Source of the DNA: Roseovarius mucosus
GTDB lineage: Bacteria > Pseudomonadota > Alphaproteobacteria > Rhodobacterales > Rhodobacteraceae
Direction of reading: 5' to 3'
Assembly: GCF_002080415.1 (NCBI RefSeq)
Contig: NZ_CP020474.1
Span: 3,423,501-3,487,500, forward strand
Length of the DNA stretch: 64,000 nucleotides
The notes beneath the pieces were generated by a model. It ran no database searches. It saw only the letters and a list, made by a program, of their open reading frames with translations, and was not told where the DNA came from. A program made the position numbers and the translations under genes. Positions 56,554 to 64,000 of this stretch are shown here, one piece after another (within the stretch, counting starts at the first letter, position 1; each line of letters starts with the position of its first letter).

Positions 56554-58254
56554 ATGACCCTGAAATCCCTATTGCTTGGCGCCACCGCCGCCACCAGCCT
56601 CGCCTCTGTCGCGATGGCAGAGCGTGGCGCGGATGGCCATGTGAACCTGATCTACTGGCAAGCGCCGTCCATCATGAATCCCTATCTTTCGGGCGGCACC
56701 AAAGAGGTTGAGGCCGCCAGCCTCGTGATCGAACCCTTGGGCCGTTACAACACCAAGGGCGAGATGATCCCCTATCTGGCCGAAGAAATCCCCACCGTCG
56801 CCAATGGCGGCGTGTCCGAGGATCTCACCTCGATCACATGGAAGATCAAGCCGGGCATCACCTGGTCGGATGGCACGCCCTTTACCGCCAATGACGTGAA
56901 ATTCACCGCCGAATACTGCATGCACCCCGAAGGCGGCTGCGCCCAGCTTGGCAAATACGAAGGTGTTTCCTCGGTCGAAGTGATCGACGATCTGACCGTC
57001 AAGGTAAACTTTTCCCAGCCCACCCCGGTGCCCTATGGCCCCTTCATGGGCGGTCAGGCCCCGATCATTCAGGCCGCGCAATTCGCCGACTGTCTGGGGG
57101 CCAAGGCGCAGGAATGCGCCGATGCCAATTTCGCCCCCATCGGCACCGGCCCCTTCAAGGTGGATGAATTCCGCCCTAATGACGTGATCTCGCTTTCGGC
57201 CAACCCCAATTACCGCGACCCGGCCAAGCCGCGCTTTGCCACGATGACCTTTAAGGGCGGCGGCGATGCCACGGCGGCAGGGCGCGCGGTGCTGGAAACC
57301 GGCGAATTCGACTATGCGTGGAACCTGCAACTTGCCCCCGACGTGATCGCCAATATGGAGGCGGCGGGCAAAGGCGTGGCCATGTCGGCCTTTGGCACGC
57401 TGGTGGAACGGATCGAGATGAACATGACCGATCCGTCGCCCGACCTGCCCGAAGGCGAGCGCGCCACCGCCAAGCACCCGCACCCGATCCTGACCGACCT
57501 GCGCGTGCGCAAGGCGCTCTCGATGGCGATCGACCGCGCCTTGCTGACCGAAATCGGCTATGGCAAGGCGGGGCGACCCACCTGCAACCTCGTGCCGGCA
57601 CCGGAAATCTTTGCCTCGGACAATACCGATTGCCTGACGCAGGATATCGAAGGCGCCAAGGCGCTCTTGGAAGAGGCAGGCTGGACCGTGGGCGCAGGCG
57701 GCATCCGCGAAAAGGATGGCAAGAAGCTGTCGCTGCTATTCCAGACCTCGACCAATGCCGTTCGTCAGGATTTTCAGGCGCTGATCAAACAGTGGTGGTC
57801 CGAAATCGGCGTTGAAACCGAACTGCGCAACATCTCTGCCTCGGTGTTCTTTGGCAGCGATCCGGGCAGCCCCGATACCTTCCCCAAATTCTATGCCGAT
57901 GTGGAAATGTATGCCAACAACTTCGACGGCACCGATCCGCAAAGCTATCTGGCAGGCTACACCTGTGAAAAGGCCCCGCGCCCCGAAACCCAGTGGCAGG
58001 GCGAGAATATCAACCGCTTCTGCGATCCCGCCTATGATGCGCTGGTCAAAGAACTGGGCCGCACCGCCGAACTGGACAAGCGCGGCGAGATTGCCAAGAA
58101 ACTCAACGACATGCTGACCAAGGACAGCTACACCATCGTGCCGCTGGTGGACCGTGGCCGCGTCTCGGCCCGCTCCAACTCGTTGGGCGGGGTAGAGCTG
58201 AACACCTGGGACACCGAGTTGTGGAACGCCGCCGACTGGTTCCGGATCAAGTGA
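56554..58254 (+). CDS. Peptide/solute ABC transporter substrate-binding protein (family 5)
   Basis: This 566-residue periplasmic protein has a Sec leader (MTLKSLLLGATAATSLASVAMA). Family segments are NLIYWQAPSIMNPYLSGGTKEVEAASLVIEPLGRYN, ITWSDGTPFTANDVKFTAEYC and LRVRKALSMAIDRALLTEIGYG. It probably captures peptides or a related solute; the ligand cannot be read from sequence. A hairpin lies between it and the downstream permease gene. It is divergent from the fused ATPase gene. Confidence 0.92.
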   Translation: MTLKSLLLGATAATSLASVAMAERGADGHVNLIYWQAPSIMNPYLSGGTKEVEAASLVIEPLGRYNTKGEMIPYLAEEIPTVANGGVSEDLTSITWKIKPGITWSDGTPFTANDVKFTAEYCMHPEGGCAQLGKYEGVSSVEVIDDLTVKVNFSQPTPVPYGPFMGGQAPIIQAAQFADCLGAKAQECADANFAPIGTGPFKVDEFRPNDVISLSANPNYRDPAKPRFATMTFKGGGDATAAGRAVLETGEFDYAWNLQLAPDVIANMEAAGKGVAMSAFGTLVERIEMNMTDPSPDLPEGERATAKHPHPILTDLRVRKALSMAIDRALLTEIGYGKAGRPTCNLVPAPEIFASDNTDCLTQDIEGAKALLEEAGWTVGAGGIREKDGKKLSLLFQTSTNAVRQDFQALIKQWWSEIGVETELRNISASVFFGSDPGSPDTFPKFYADVEMYANNFDGTDPQSYLAGYTCEKAPRPETQWQGENINRFCDPAYDALVKELGRTAELDKRGEIAKKLNDMLTKDSYTIVPLVDRGRVSARSNSLGGVELNTWDTELWNAADWFRIK

Positions 58255-58267
58255 TCTGACGCCAAAG

Positions 58268-58295
58268 GCCGCTCCGGGGCATTCTCCGGGGCGGC
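58268..58295 (+). other. Intercistronic hairpin after the binding-protein gene
   Basis: A 10-bp GC-rich stem (one G-U pair) with an 8-nt loop starts 14 nt after the stop codon. No T-run follows, so it probably stabilises the upstream mRNA and gives more binding protein than permease, as often seen in such operons. Confidence 0.6.
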
Positions 58296-58343
58296 GCCTT
58301 GCTTACCCGACAACGATAAGAACGACCCGCAAAGGCGCCGCGC

Positions 58344-59351
58344 ATGCTGACCTATACGATCCGACGGCTTGTCCTCGCGATCCCGACGCTGCTGTTCATC
58401 AGCCTCGTGATCTTTCTCCTGCTCGAACTGGCCCCCGGCGACCCGATGGCGCAGGTGCCGCTGACCGTGCCCCCCGACGTCAAGGAAAAGATGCGTCTGG
58501 CGCTTGGTCTGGGCGAGCCCACGCATATCCGTTTCGTCAAATGGATGTGGCAATTCTTTGTGGTCGAGCCGATGATGCTGATCGACTGGCTCTTTGGCAC
58601 GAGCATGGCCGAGGGGCAGCAGCGCGTGCTCAGCTGGCAATTCCGCTCGCCGGTGATGGATGTGATCGTGCAGCGCATGCCGCAGACCCTCTGGGTGGTG
58701 GCGATGTCCTATGTGGTGGGCATCCTTATTGCGCTGCCTATCGGCATCTATTCCGCCTACCGGCAATATTCCGTATTCGATCAGACCGGCACTTTCATCA
58801 CCATGGTCGGCTATTCCGTGCCGCCGTTCTTTTCCGGCGTGTTGGTGATCGTGATCTTTTCCGTGCAATTGGGCTGGCTGCCCTCGATCTATGACACCAC
58901 GCTGGTGGTGGTGGACTGGACCACGTTCAAACAGCAACTGATGCAGATGGTCATGCCGGTCATGGTTCTGGCGCTGCAAACGACCGCCCAGATCAGCCGC
59001 TTCATGCGCGCCTCGATGCTGGACAATCTGGGTCAGGATTACGTGCGCACGGCGCGTGCCAAGGGGCTGTCGGAATGGTCGGTGGTCATGGTGCATGTGC
59101 TGCGCAACTCGATGATCCCGGTGATCACGGTCATCGCCCTTGGCGTGCCGTCGATCTTTGGCGGGGCGATCATCACCGAACAGATTTTCAAGGTGAACGG
59201 GCTTGGCCAGCTTCTGATCACCGCAATCGAGGCCAACGACCTGCCGATGGTGCAAACCGTGACCTTCATGATTGCCGTGCTGATCGTGTTTTTCAACATC
59301 GTCGCCGATGTGCTCTACGGCGTGTTCGACCCGAGGATTCGCTATGACTGA
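58344..59351 (+). CDS. Peptide ABC transporter permease, DppB type
   Basis: This 335-residue permease starts MLTYTIRRLVLAIPTLLFISLVIFLLLELAPGDPM. The EAA loop is DYVRTARAKGLSEWSVVMVHVLRNSMIPVITVIALGVPSIFGGAIITEQIF, which contacts the ATPase. It forms the channel with the following DppC-type gene, which overlaps its stop by 8 nt. Confidence 0.94.
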   Translation: MLTYTIRRLVLAIPTLLFISLVIFLLLELAPGDPMAQVPLTVPPDVKEKMRLALGLGEPTHIRFVKWMWQFFVVEPMMLIDWLFGTSMAEGQQRVLSWQFRSPVMDVIVQRMPQTLWVVAMSYVVGILIALPIGIYSAYRQYSVFDQTGTFITMVGYSVPPFFSGVLVIVIFSVQLGWLPSIYDTTLVVVDWTTFKQQLMQMVMPVMVLALQTTAQISRFMRASMLDNLGQDYVRTARAKGLSEWSVVMVHVLRNSMIPVITVIALGVPSIFGGAIITEQIFKVNGLGQLLITAIEANDLPMVQTVTFMIAVLIVFFNIVADVLYGVFDPRIRYD

Positions 59352-60276
59352 ACCCCAAACCCCCATCGCGGCCCTCAAGGATACCGGCCCCACCGCCCCG
59401 CCGCGCAGCCAATGGCGCGATGTCTGGGATCAGTTCAAGAGCCACCGGGGCGCGCTGATTGGCAGTATCGTGCTGATCCTCATCATCGCCGCTGTCTTTC
59501 TTGGCCCGCTGGTCTGGCCCTATGACGCCACGTTCATCGACATTCGCGCCCGCAATCAGGGGCCAAGCTGGACGCATCCTTTTGGCACCGATCAACTGGG
59601 CCGCGATACGCTGGCGCGGATGATGGCGGGGGGGCAGACCTCGATTGCGGTGGGGTTGACGGCGATGCTCTTGGCGCTTGTGCTGGGCTCACTGGTCGGG
59701 GTTCTGGCGGGGTTCTTTCGCCGCCTTGACGGGCCGCTCATGCGCCTCACCGACCTCTTCCTGTCGCTGCCGCTTCTGCCGCTTCTTTTGGTGATGGTGC
59801 TGCTCTTCCGCGAGGCGCTCAATGGCGTGTTCGGCCCCGAGCGGGGTATTTTCATTCTCATCGTGGTGGCCATTGGCGTGACAAGCTGGATGCCCACCGC
59901 CCGCATCGTGCGCGGCGATGTGCTGGCCTTGAAAGAACGCGAATTCATCCTCGCCGCCCGCTCTATCGGAACCACCAATTTCGGCCTCATCACCCGGCAT
60001 ATCCTGCCCAATGTTATGTCGCCAATCATGGTCTCGGCCACGCTGGGCATCGCCAATGCCATCATTACTGAAAGCGCGCTGTCGTTTCTGGGCTTGGGCT
60101 TCCCGCCCGATTTCCCGACATGGGGGCGGCTCTTGAACGACGCCACGCAGTATTTGCAAGACTACCCCGAGCGCGTGTTCTGGCCCGGTTTGGGGATTTC
60201 GCTCACGGTGCTGTCGATCAACTATATGGGCGACGGGTTGCGCGACGCGCTCGATCCGAGGATCCGGGGGCGGTGA
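59344..60276 (+). CDS. Peptide ABC transporter permease, DppC type
   Basis: This 310-residue permease has an N-terminal cytoplasmic tail, a first helix (RGALIGSIVLILIIAAVFLGPLVW), HPFGTDQLGRDTLARMMAGGQTSIAVG (DppC hallmark) and the EAA loop EFILAARSIGTTNFGLITRHILPNVMSPIMV. The start is placed at the ATG overlapping the DppB-type gene by 8 nt. It is the last gene of the operon. Folded element copy B follows. Confidence 0.94.
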   Translation: MTEPQTPIAALKDTGPTAPPRSQWRDVWDQFKSHRGALIGSIVLILIIAAVFLGPLVWPYDATFIDIRARNQGPSWTHPFGTDQLGRDTLARMMAGGQTSIAVGLTAMLLALVLGSLVGVLAGFFRRLDGPLMRLTDLFLSLPLLPLLLVMVLLFREALNGVFGPERGIFILIVVAIGVTSWMPTARIVRGDVLALKEREFILAARSIGTTNFGLITRHILPNVMSPIMVSATLGIANAIITESALSFLGLGFPPDFPTWGRLLNDATQYLQDYPERVFWPGLGISLTVLSINYMGDGLRDALDPRIRGR

Positions 60277-60305
60277 GGGGGCTTTAACGCATGGTCAGTA
60301 TGTTA

Positions 60306-60526
60306 CCCGCGCGGAACAAGGCGCGGTACGCGCCGCCGCGCGATCGCTGGGCCGTCCGTCGCACCGAAGGTGCGCCGCGTTATATCGGCACACCTCTGGT
60401 GTGACGGCCTAGCGATTTTGAGGCGTAGCACTACTCTGCTGGGTCACACGGACTTGACTGGCATAAAGTGGCATCCAATTCCGTTGTTTCGCTAGACCCC
60501 GGCCCAGCGACCGCGCGGCTCGCCGC
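60306..60526. repeat. Dispersed folded element, copy B (between DppC-type gene and mltG)
   Basis: This copy shares its start, CGCTGGGCCGTCC, GGCCTAGCGATTTTGAG, GGCATAAAGTGGCA and CGCTAGACCCCGGCCCAGCGACCG with copy A (51670-51842). TCGCTGGGCCG (60344-60354) pairs with 60500-60510. It carries about 45 extra bases (about 60356-60410) with two small hairpins, GCACC-GAA-GGTGC and CACACC-TCT-GGTGTG. Confidence 0.8.
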
Positions 60527-60547
60527 TTGGAAACGCCCCTTAACCCC

Positions 60548-61705
60548 TCAGTTATTCCCGCGCTCTGCCTCGATGGCGCGCCAGCGGGCGACGTTGCGGT
60601 TATGTTCGTCCAAAGTCTCGGCAAAGGCATGGCCACCGGTGCCATCGGCCACGAAGAACACGTAATCCGTGGTGTCGGGATCAACTGCTGCCTCGATGCT
60701 GGCGCGGCCCGGATTGGCAATGGGCGTGGGCGGCAGCCCTTCGATCACATAGGTATTCCAAGGCGTTGCACCGCGCAATTCGCTCTGCCGCAGACCCCGG
60801 CCCAACACGCCCTTGCCCTCGGTCACACCATAAATCACCGTCGGGTCAGTCTGGAGCCGCATGCCGCGATTGAGCCGGTTGACGAACACGCTGGCCACTT
60901 GCCGCCGCTCATCCGCCACGCCGGTTTCCTTTTCGATGATCGACGCGAGGATCAGCGCCTCTTGCGCGGATTGCAGCGGTAGGCCTTCGGCGCGCCCTTG
61001 CCACGCGGCGGCCAAAATAACCGCCTGCGCCTCGCTCATCCGGGTCAGCACGCTCTCGCGCGTGTCGCCGGCGCGCACCTCATAGCTGTCGGGTGCGAGC
61101 GTGCCCTCGGCTGGCACCTCGGCCACTTCGCCGGTCAGCACATCGACGGATTTCAACCCCTCGACCACCTGCCAGCTTGTCACGCCTTCCGCCAAGGCCA
61201 CGCGATAGCGCGTATCGGCCTGTTCGCGCACCTGCGTGAATTCCGCCGGAACCTCGCCCTCGGCGGCTGGATCGAATTTGGCCCGTTCCTCATAGCGGCC
61301 CGTGGCGGCATCCAATTCCCGCACCACCACTTCGGCGCTTGTCACGCCCAAGCGATACACCACTTCGGTGCCACAGGTGCTGGCCCCACCGCGCGTGATG
61401 ATATCGGTGATCTCCGCCATGCTGGCCGCTTCCGGGATCAGCCAGCTTCCGGCCTTAAGCAACGCGTCCTTCTCGGAATATTCCGCACCGATGCGGAAAA
61501 TCGCGCCGCTCGTCACCGCCCCATCGCTCTCTAACCGGCTCGAGACCCGGCGCATGGTGCTGCCCGGTTCAACCCGCAGGCAGATCGCATCCGACAACGG
61601 CCCGCGCGCCGAATACTGCTGCTGCCCCCAGAGGATCACCCCGCCCAGCAGAAACACCGCCACCACCAGCAGCGTCAGGAAATTCGAGACGATGTGTCGC
61701 CACAT
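60548..61705 (-). CDS. mltG: Endolytic transglycosylase MltG
   Basis: This 385-residue inner-membrane anchored enzyme (helix LTLLVVAVFLLGGVILWG near the N-terminus) cuts nascent glycan strands and acts as a terminator of peptidoglycan elongation. LysM-like segments precede the YceG domain with catalytic Glu in ALILASIIEKETGVADERRQVASVFVNRLNRGMRLQTDPTVIYG. Its ATG overlaps the fabF stop by one base (TGATG). It is probably co-transcribed with fabF. Confidence 0.93.
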   Translation of the reverse strand: MWRHIVSNFLTLLVVAVFLLGGVILWGQQQYSARGPLSDAICLRVEPGSTMRRVSSRLESDGAVTSGAIFRIGAEYSEKDALLKAGSWLIPEAASMAEITDIITRGGASTCGTEVVYRLGVTSAEVVVRELDAATGRYEERAKFDPAAEGEVPAEFTQVREQADTRYRVALAEGVTSWQVVEGLKSVDVLTGEVAEVPAEGTLAPDSYEVRAGDTRESVLTRMSEAQAVILAAAWQGRAEGLPLQSAQEALILASIIEKETGVADERRQVASVFVNRLNRGMRLQTDPTVIYGVTEGKGVLGRGLRQSELRGATPWNTYVIEGLPPTPIANPGRASIEAAVDPDTTDYVFFVADGTGGHAFAETLDEHNRNVARWRAIEAERGNN

Positions 61706-62964
61706 CAGCGCGGTTTCCCGACGATCAGCGCCGCATTGGTGCCGCCAAAGCCAAAGCTGTTGCTCAGCGCCACGTCAATCTTGCGCTCGCGCTTGGCATT
61801 GGGCGCCAGATCAAGCGGCGTTTCCACCGATGGATTGTCCAGATTGATGGTGGGCGGGGCCACCTGATCACGGATTGCCAGAATGCAAAAGATCGCCTCA
61901 ACCGCGCCCGCAGCCCCCAAAAGATGCCCGACCGATGATTTCGTCGAACTCATCGTCACATTCGCCGCCGCATTGCCCAAGAGCCGCTCAACCGCCTGCA
62001 ATTCGATGGTATCCGCCATAGTCGATGTGCCATGCGCGTTGACGTAATCAATATCCGATGGGTTCAGACCGGCGCGCTGTAGCGCCGCCTGCATCGCCCG
62101 GAACCCGCCATCGCCCGTCTCGGAGGGTGCGGTGATGTGATAGGCATCGCCCGACAGGCCATAGCCCAGAATTTCCGCATAGATTTTCGCGCCACGCGCC
62201 TTGGCATGCTCGTATTCCTCAAGCACCACGACGCCCGCACCTTCGCCCATGACAAACCCGTCGCGGTCCGCGTCATAGGGGCGGCTTGCGGCCTGAGGAT
62301 CATCTGCGCGCTTGGTCGAGAGCGCCTTGCAGGCGTTGAACCCGGCAATCCCGATCTCGCAGATCGAGGCTTCGGCCCCGCCCGCCACCATCACATCCGC
62401 GTCGCCCCACTGAATAAGCCGCGCCGCATCGCCAATCGCATGCGCGCCGGTGGCGCAGGCGGTCACGACCGAATGGTTTGGTCCCTTGAACCCATAGCGA
62501 ATGCTCACCTGACCCGAGATCAGGTTGATCAGCGCGCCGGGAATGAAGAACGGCGATACCCGCCGCACGCCTTTTTCGCGGATGATACCGGCCGTTTCCT
62601 CGATCGAGCGCAGCCCGCCGATGCCTGATCCCAGCATCACGCCAGTACGTTCGCGCGCGGCCTCATCCTCGGGCATCCAGCCTGAATCCTCGACCGCCTG
62701 TTGGGCAGCGGCAATGCCATAGAGGATGAAATCATCGACCTTGCGGCGCTCTTTCGGCTCCATGTACTTATCGGAATGAAAGGTGCCATCGGTGCCATCG
62801 CCAAGGGGAATCTGGCAGGCGTATTTCGTCACCACATTGACGGGGTCAAAGCGGATGATGGTTCCCGCCCCCGATTGCCCCGCCAATAGCCTGCTCCAGG
62901 TCAGTTCGACCCCATCAGCCAGCGGGGTTACGAGACCCAGACCTGTGACAACGACACGCCGCAT
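61705..62964 (-). CDS. fabF: Beta-ketoacyl-ACP synthase II
   Basis: This 419-residue elongating condensing enzyme of fatty acid synthesis has the Cys-His-His triad: Cys in VVTACATGAHAIGDA, His in NAHGTSTMADTIE and His in STKSSVGHLLGAAGAVEA. The start MRRVVVTGLGLVTPLADG is standard. acpP, which usually precedes fabF, is not adjacent; a divergent dehydrogenase gene lies 205 bp upstream instead. Confidence 0.96.
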   Translation of the reverse strand: MRRVVVTGLGLVTPLADGVELTWSRLLAGQSGAGTIIRFDPVNVVTKYACQIPLGDGTDGTFHSDKYMEPKERRKVDDFILYGIAAAQQAVEDSGWMPEDEAARERTGVMLGSGIGGLRSIEETAGIIREKGVRRVSPFFIPGALINLISGQVSIRYGFKGPNHSVVTACATGAHAIGDAARLIQWGDADVMVAGGAEASICEIGIAGFNACKALSTKRADDPQAASRPYDADRDGFVMGEGAGVVVLEEYEHAKARGAKIYAEILGYGLSGDAYHITAPSETGDGGFRAMQAALQRAGLNPSDIDYVNAHGTSTMADTIELQAVERLLGNAAANVTMSSTKSSVGHLLGAAGAVEAIFCILAIRDQVAPPTINLDNPSVETPLDLAPNAKRERKIDVALSNSFGFGGTNAALIVGKPR

Positions 62965-63168
62965 GATGCTGCCTTTCCCTTGTGTGTTCTTTTGCTGCTC
63001 TTACCCCGCCTTGGCCCCAAGGGGCAAGAGCATCGCACCATCCCCTGCAAGGCCCCGCCAACCGCCGTCACTTCGGCTGGGCTGAACTCTGCTTCAAAAG
63101 GATTGGATTGACCGCGCCCACCCCCCGCACCCATAGCTGGCGCGCAGCTATCACAAGAGGGCAGAGCC

Positions 63169-64000
63169 ATGGCCGATATCACCTTGCACGAGATCGAAAC
63201 GCGCACCACGGCAGCCCTCATTCGGCATGGGGCGGCCCCGTGGATCGCCGCCGAGGTGGCCCGCGCTGTGCGCGCTGCCGAAAGCATCGGCAACCGCATC
63301 TGCGGCCTCTACTACCTAGAAAGCTATTGCCAGCAATTGCAGACAGGCCGCGTCAACGGCACGGTCGAGCCAGAGGTAAGCCAACCGCGCCCCGGCGCGG
63401 TCTTGGTCGATGCGCGCATGGGCTTTGCCCAACCCGCCTTTGCCCGTGGCATCGACCGTGCCGCAGCAGCCGCGCGGATCAATGGCGTCGCCAGCCTTGC
63501 CATCGGTCACGCCCATACCTGCACCTCACTGGGCTATTTCACCGAACAGATCGCACGGCGCGGGCTGATCGGATTGGGGATGACCAATGCCTCGCCCATC
63601 GTTGCCGCACCGGGCGGCAAGACGCGGGTGATCGGCACCAATCCCATCGCCTTTTCCGTGCCAGACGGGCAGGGCGGTCTTGCCATGCAATTCGATCAAT
63701 CGACCACAGTCGTGGCGCTGGGCAAGATCACCATGGCCAAGGCGGCAGGCCAGCCTATCCCGCTGGGCTGGGCGCTTGACGCTCAGGGAAACCCCACCAC
63801 CGATCCCGAGGCGGCGCTGAGCGGCTCCTTGGTCAGCATCGGCGGGGCCAAAGGCTGGGGCCTTGGCCTTATGGCCGAGCTTTTGGCCGCAGGCCTGACC
63901 GGCGGCGTGGTCAGCCGCGATGTGAACCCGCTCAAGGCACCCGATGGCCCGCCGCATGATCTGGGGCAATATTACCTGCTGATGGACCCGGACCTATCCG
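63169..64000 (+). CDS. Ldh-family NAD(P) oxidoreductase, sulfolactate/malate dehydrogenase-like (3' end outside window)
   Basis: The first 277 codons are present; the stop is past the window edge. The family pattern is clear: LIRHGAAPWIAAEVARAVRAAES, the central SLAIGHAHTCTSLGYFTEQIARRGLIGLGMTNASPIVAAPGG and VIGTNPIAFSVP (NAD(P)-site loop), and GAKGWGLGLMAELLAAGLTGG. Relatives reduce 2-oxo acids such as sulfopyruvate, malate or ureidoglycolate. The usual catalytic His in R-S-H-G-L is replaced by Cys in NRICGLYYL. The ATG follows AGAGGGCAGAGCC. It is divergent from fabF. Confidence 0.88.
   Translation, partial: MADITLHEIETRTTAALIRHGAAPWIAAEVARAVRAAESIGNRICGLYYLESYCQQLQTGRVNGTVEPEVSQPRPGAVLVDARMGFAQPAFARGIDRAAAAARINGVASLAIGHAHTCTSLGYFTEQIARRGLIGLGMTNASPIVAAPGGKTRVIGTNPIAFSVPDGQGGLAMQFDQSTTVVALGKITMAKAAGQPIPLGWALDAQGNPTTDPEAALSGSLVSIGGAKGWGLGLMAELLAAGLTGGVVSRDVNPLKAPDGPPHDLGQYYLLMDPDLS

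Overview
The window looks like a chromosomal segment of a Rhodobacterales (roseobacter-type) alphaproteobacterium. It is GC-rich and carries a choline/glycine-betaine locus (choX-choW-choV beside betI-betC-betA), an aa3-type cytochrome oxidase subunit I with an FNR-type site upstream, a class A RNase P RNA, a long-form FolB, an ArgP/LysE pair, and core genes gatCA, lolDE, proS, mltG and fabF. No rRNA, tRNA, CRISPR array, transposase, integrase or phage gene was found.

Layout. (1) Positions 1-22,300 are a regulator-rich accessory block. Small transcription units of hydrolases, oxidoreductases and transporters sit beside their own LysR, TetR, AraC or two-component regulators: GcvA-like LysR; TetR with prolyl oligopeptidase and GNAT; CPBP protease; alpha/beta hydrolase; methionine aminopeptidase; an orphan ParD-like antitoxin beside a decayed hydrolase pseudogene; LysR with 2,2-dialkylglycine decarboxylase; AraC with an NmrA-like reductase; histidine kinase with response regulator; flavodoxin-like quinone reductase with LysR; LysR with chloroperoxidase-like hydrolase, RidA and dehalogenase-like hydrolase. 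(2) 22,300-26,000: dusA, argP/lysE and an EamA exporter. (3) 26,000-35,200: choline uptake and oxidation. The ABC operon contains an unexpected GIY-YIG nuclease gene between choX and choW. betI-betC-betA is divergent behind a BetI-like operator, and betB is not in the window. (4) 35,200-46,900: nuclease, UPF0173 hydrolase, gatCA, Excalibur lipoprotein, AmpD-like amidase, rnpB, DUF2244, rlmJ, a membrane pentapeptide-repeat protein flanked by REP-like repeats, ctaD, a DM13 protein and a small membrane protein. (5) 46,900-64,000: OxyR-like regulator, YdcH-like protein, long FolB, lolD/lolE, proS, argE with an oligopeptide ABC transporter, mltG-fabF, and the 5' part of an Ldh/sulfolactate dehydrogenase-family gene.

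The most unusual structures are these. A GIY-YIG gene is translationally coupled inside a choline-transporter operon and carries a nested palindromic element in frame. A pair of dispersed, strongly folded intergenic elements lies at about 51.7 and 60.3 kb. A Tat-leader chloroperoxidase-like gene keeps a strong internal ribosome-binding site at the usual family start. Twin near-perfect palindromes lie upstream of the TetR-peptidase operon. Assignments rest on reading motifs by eye; no database search was possible.
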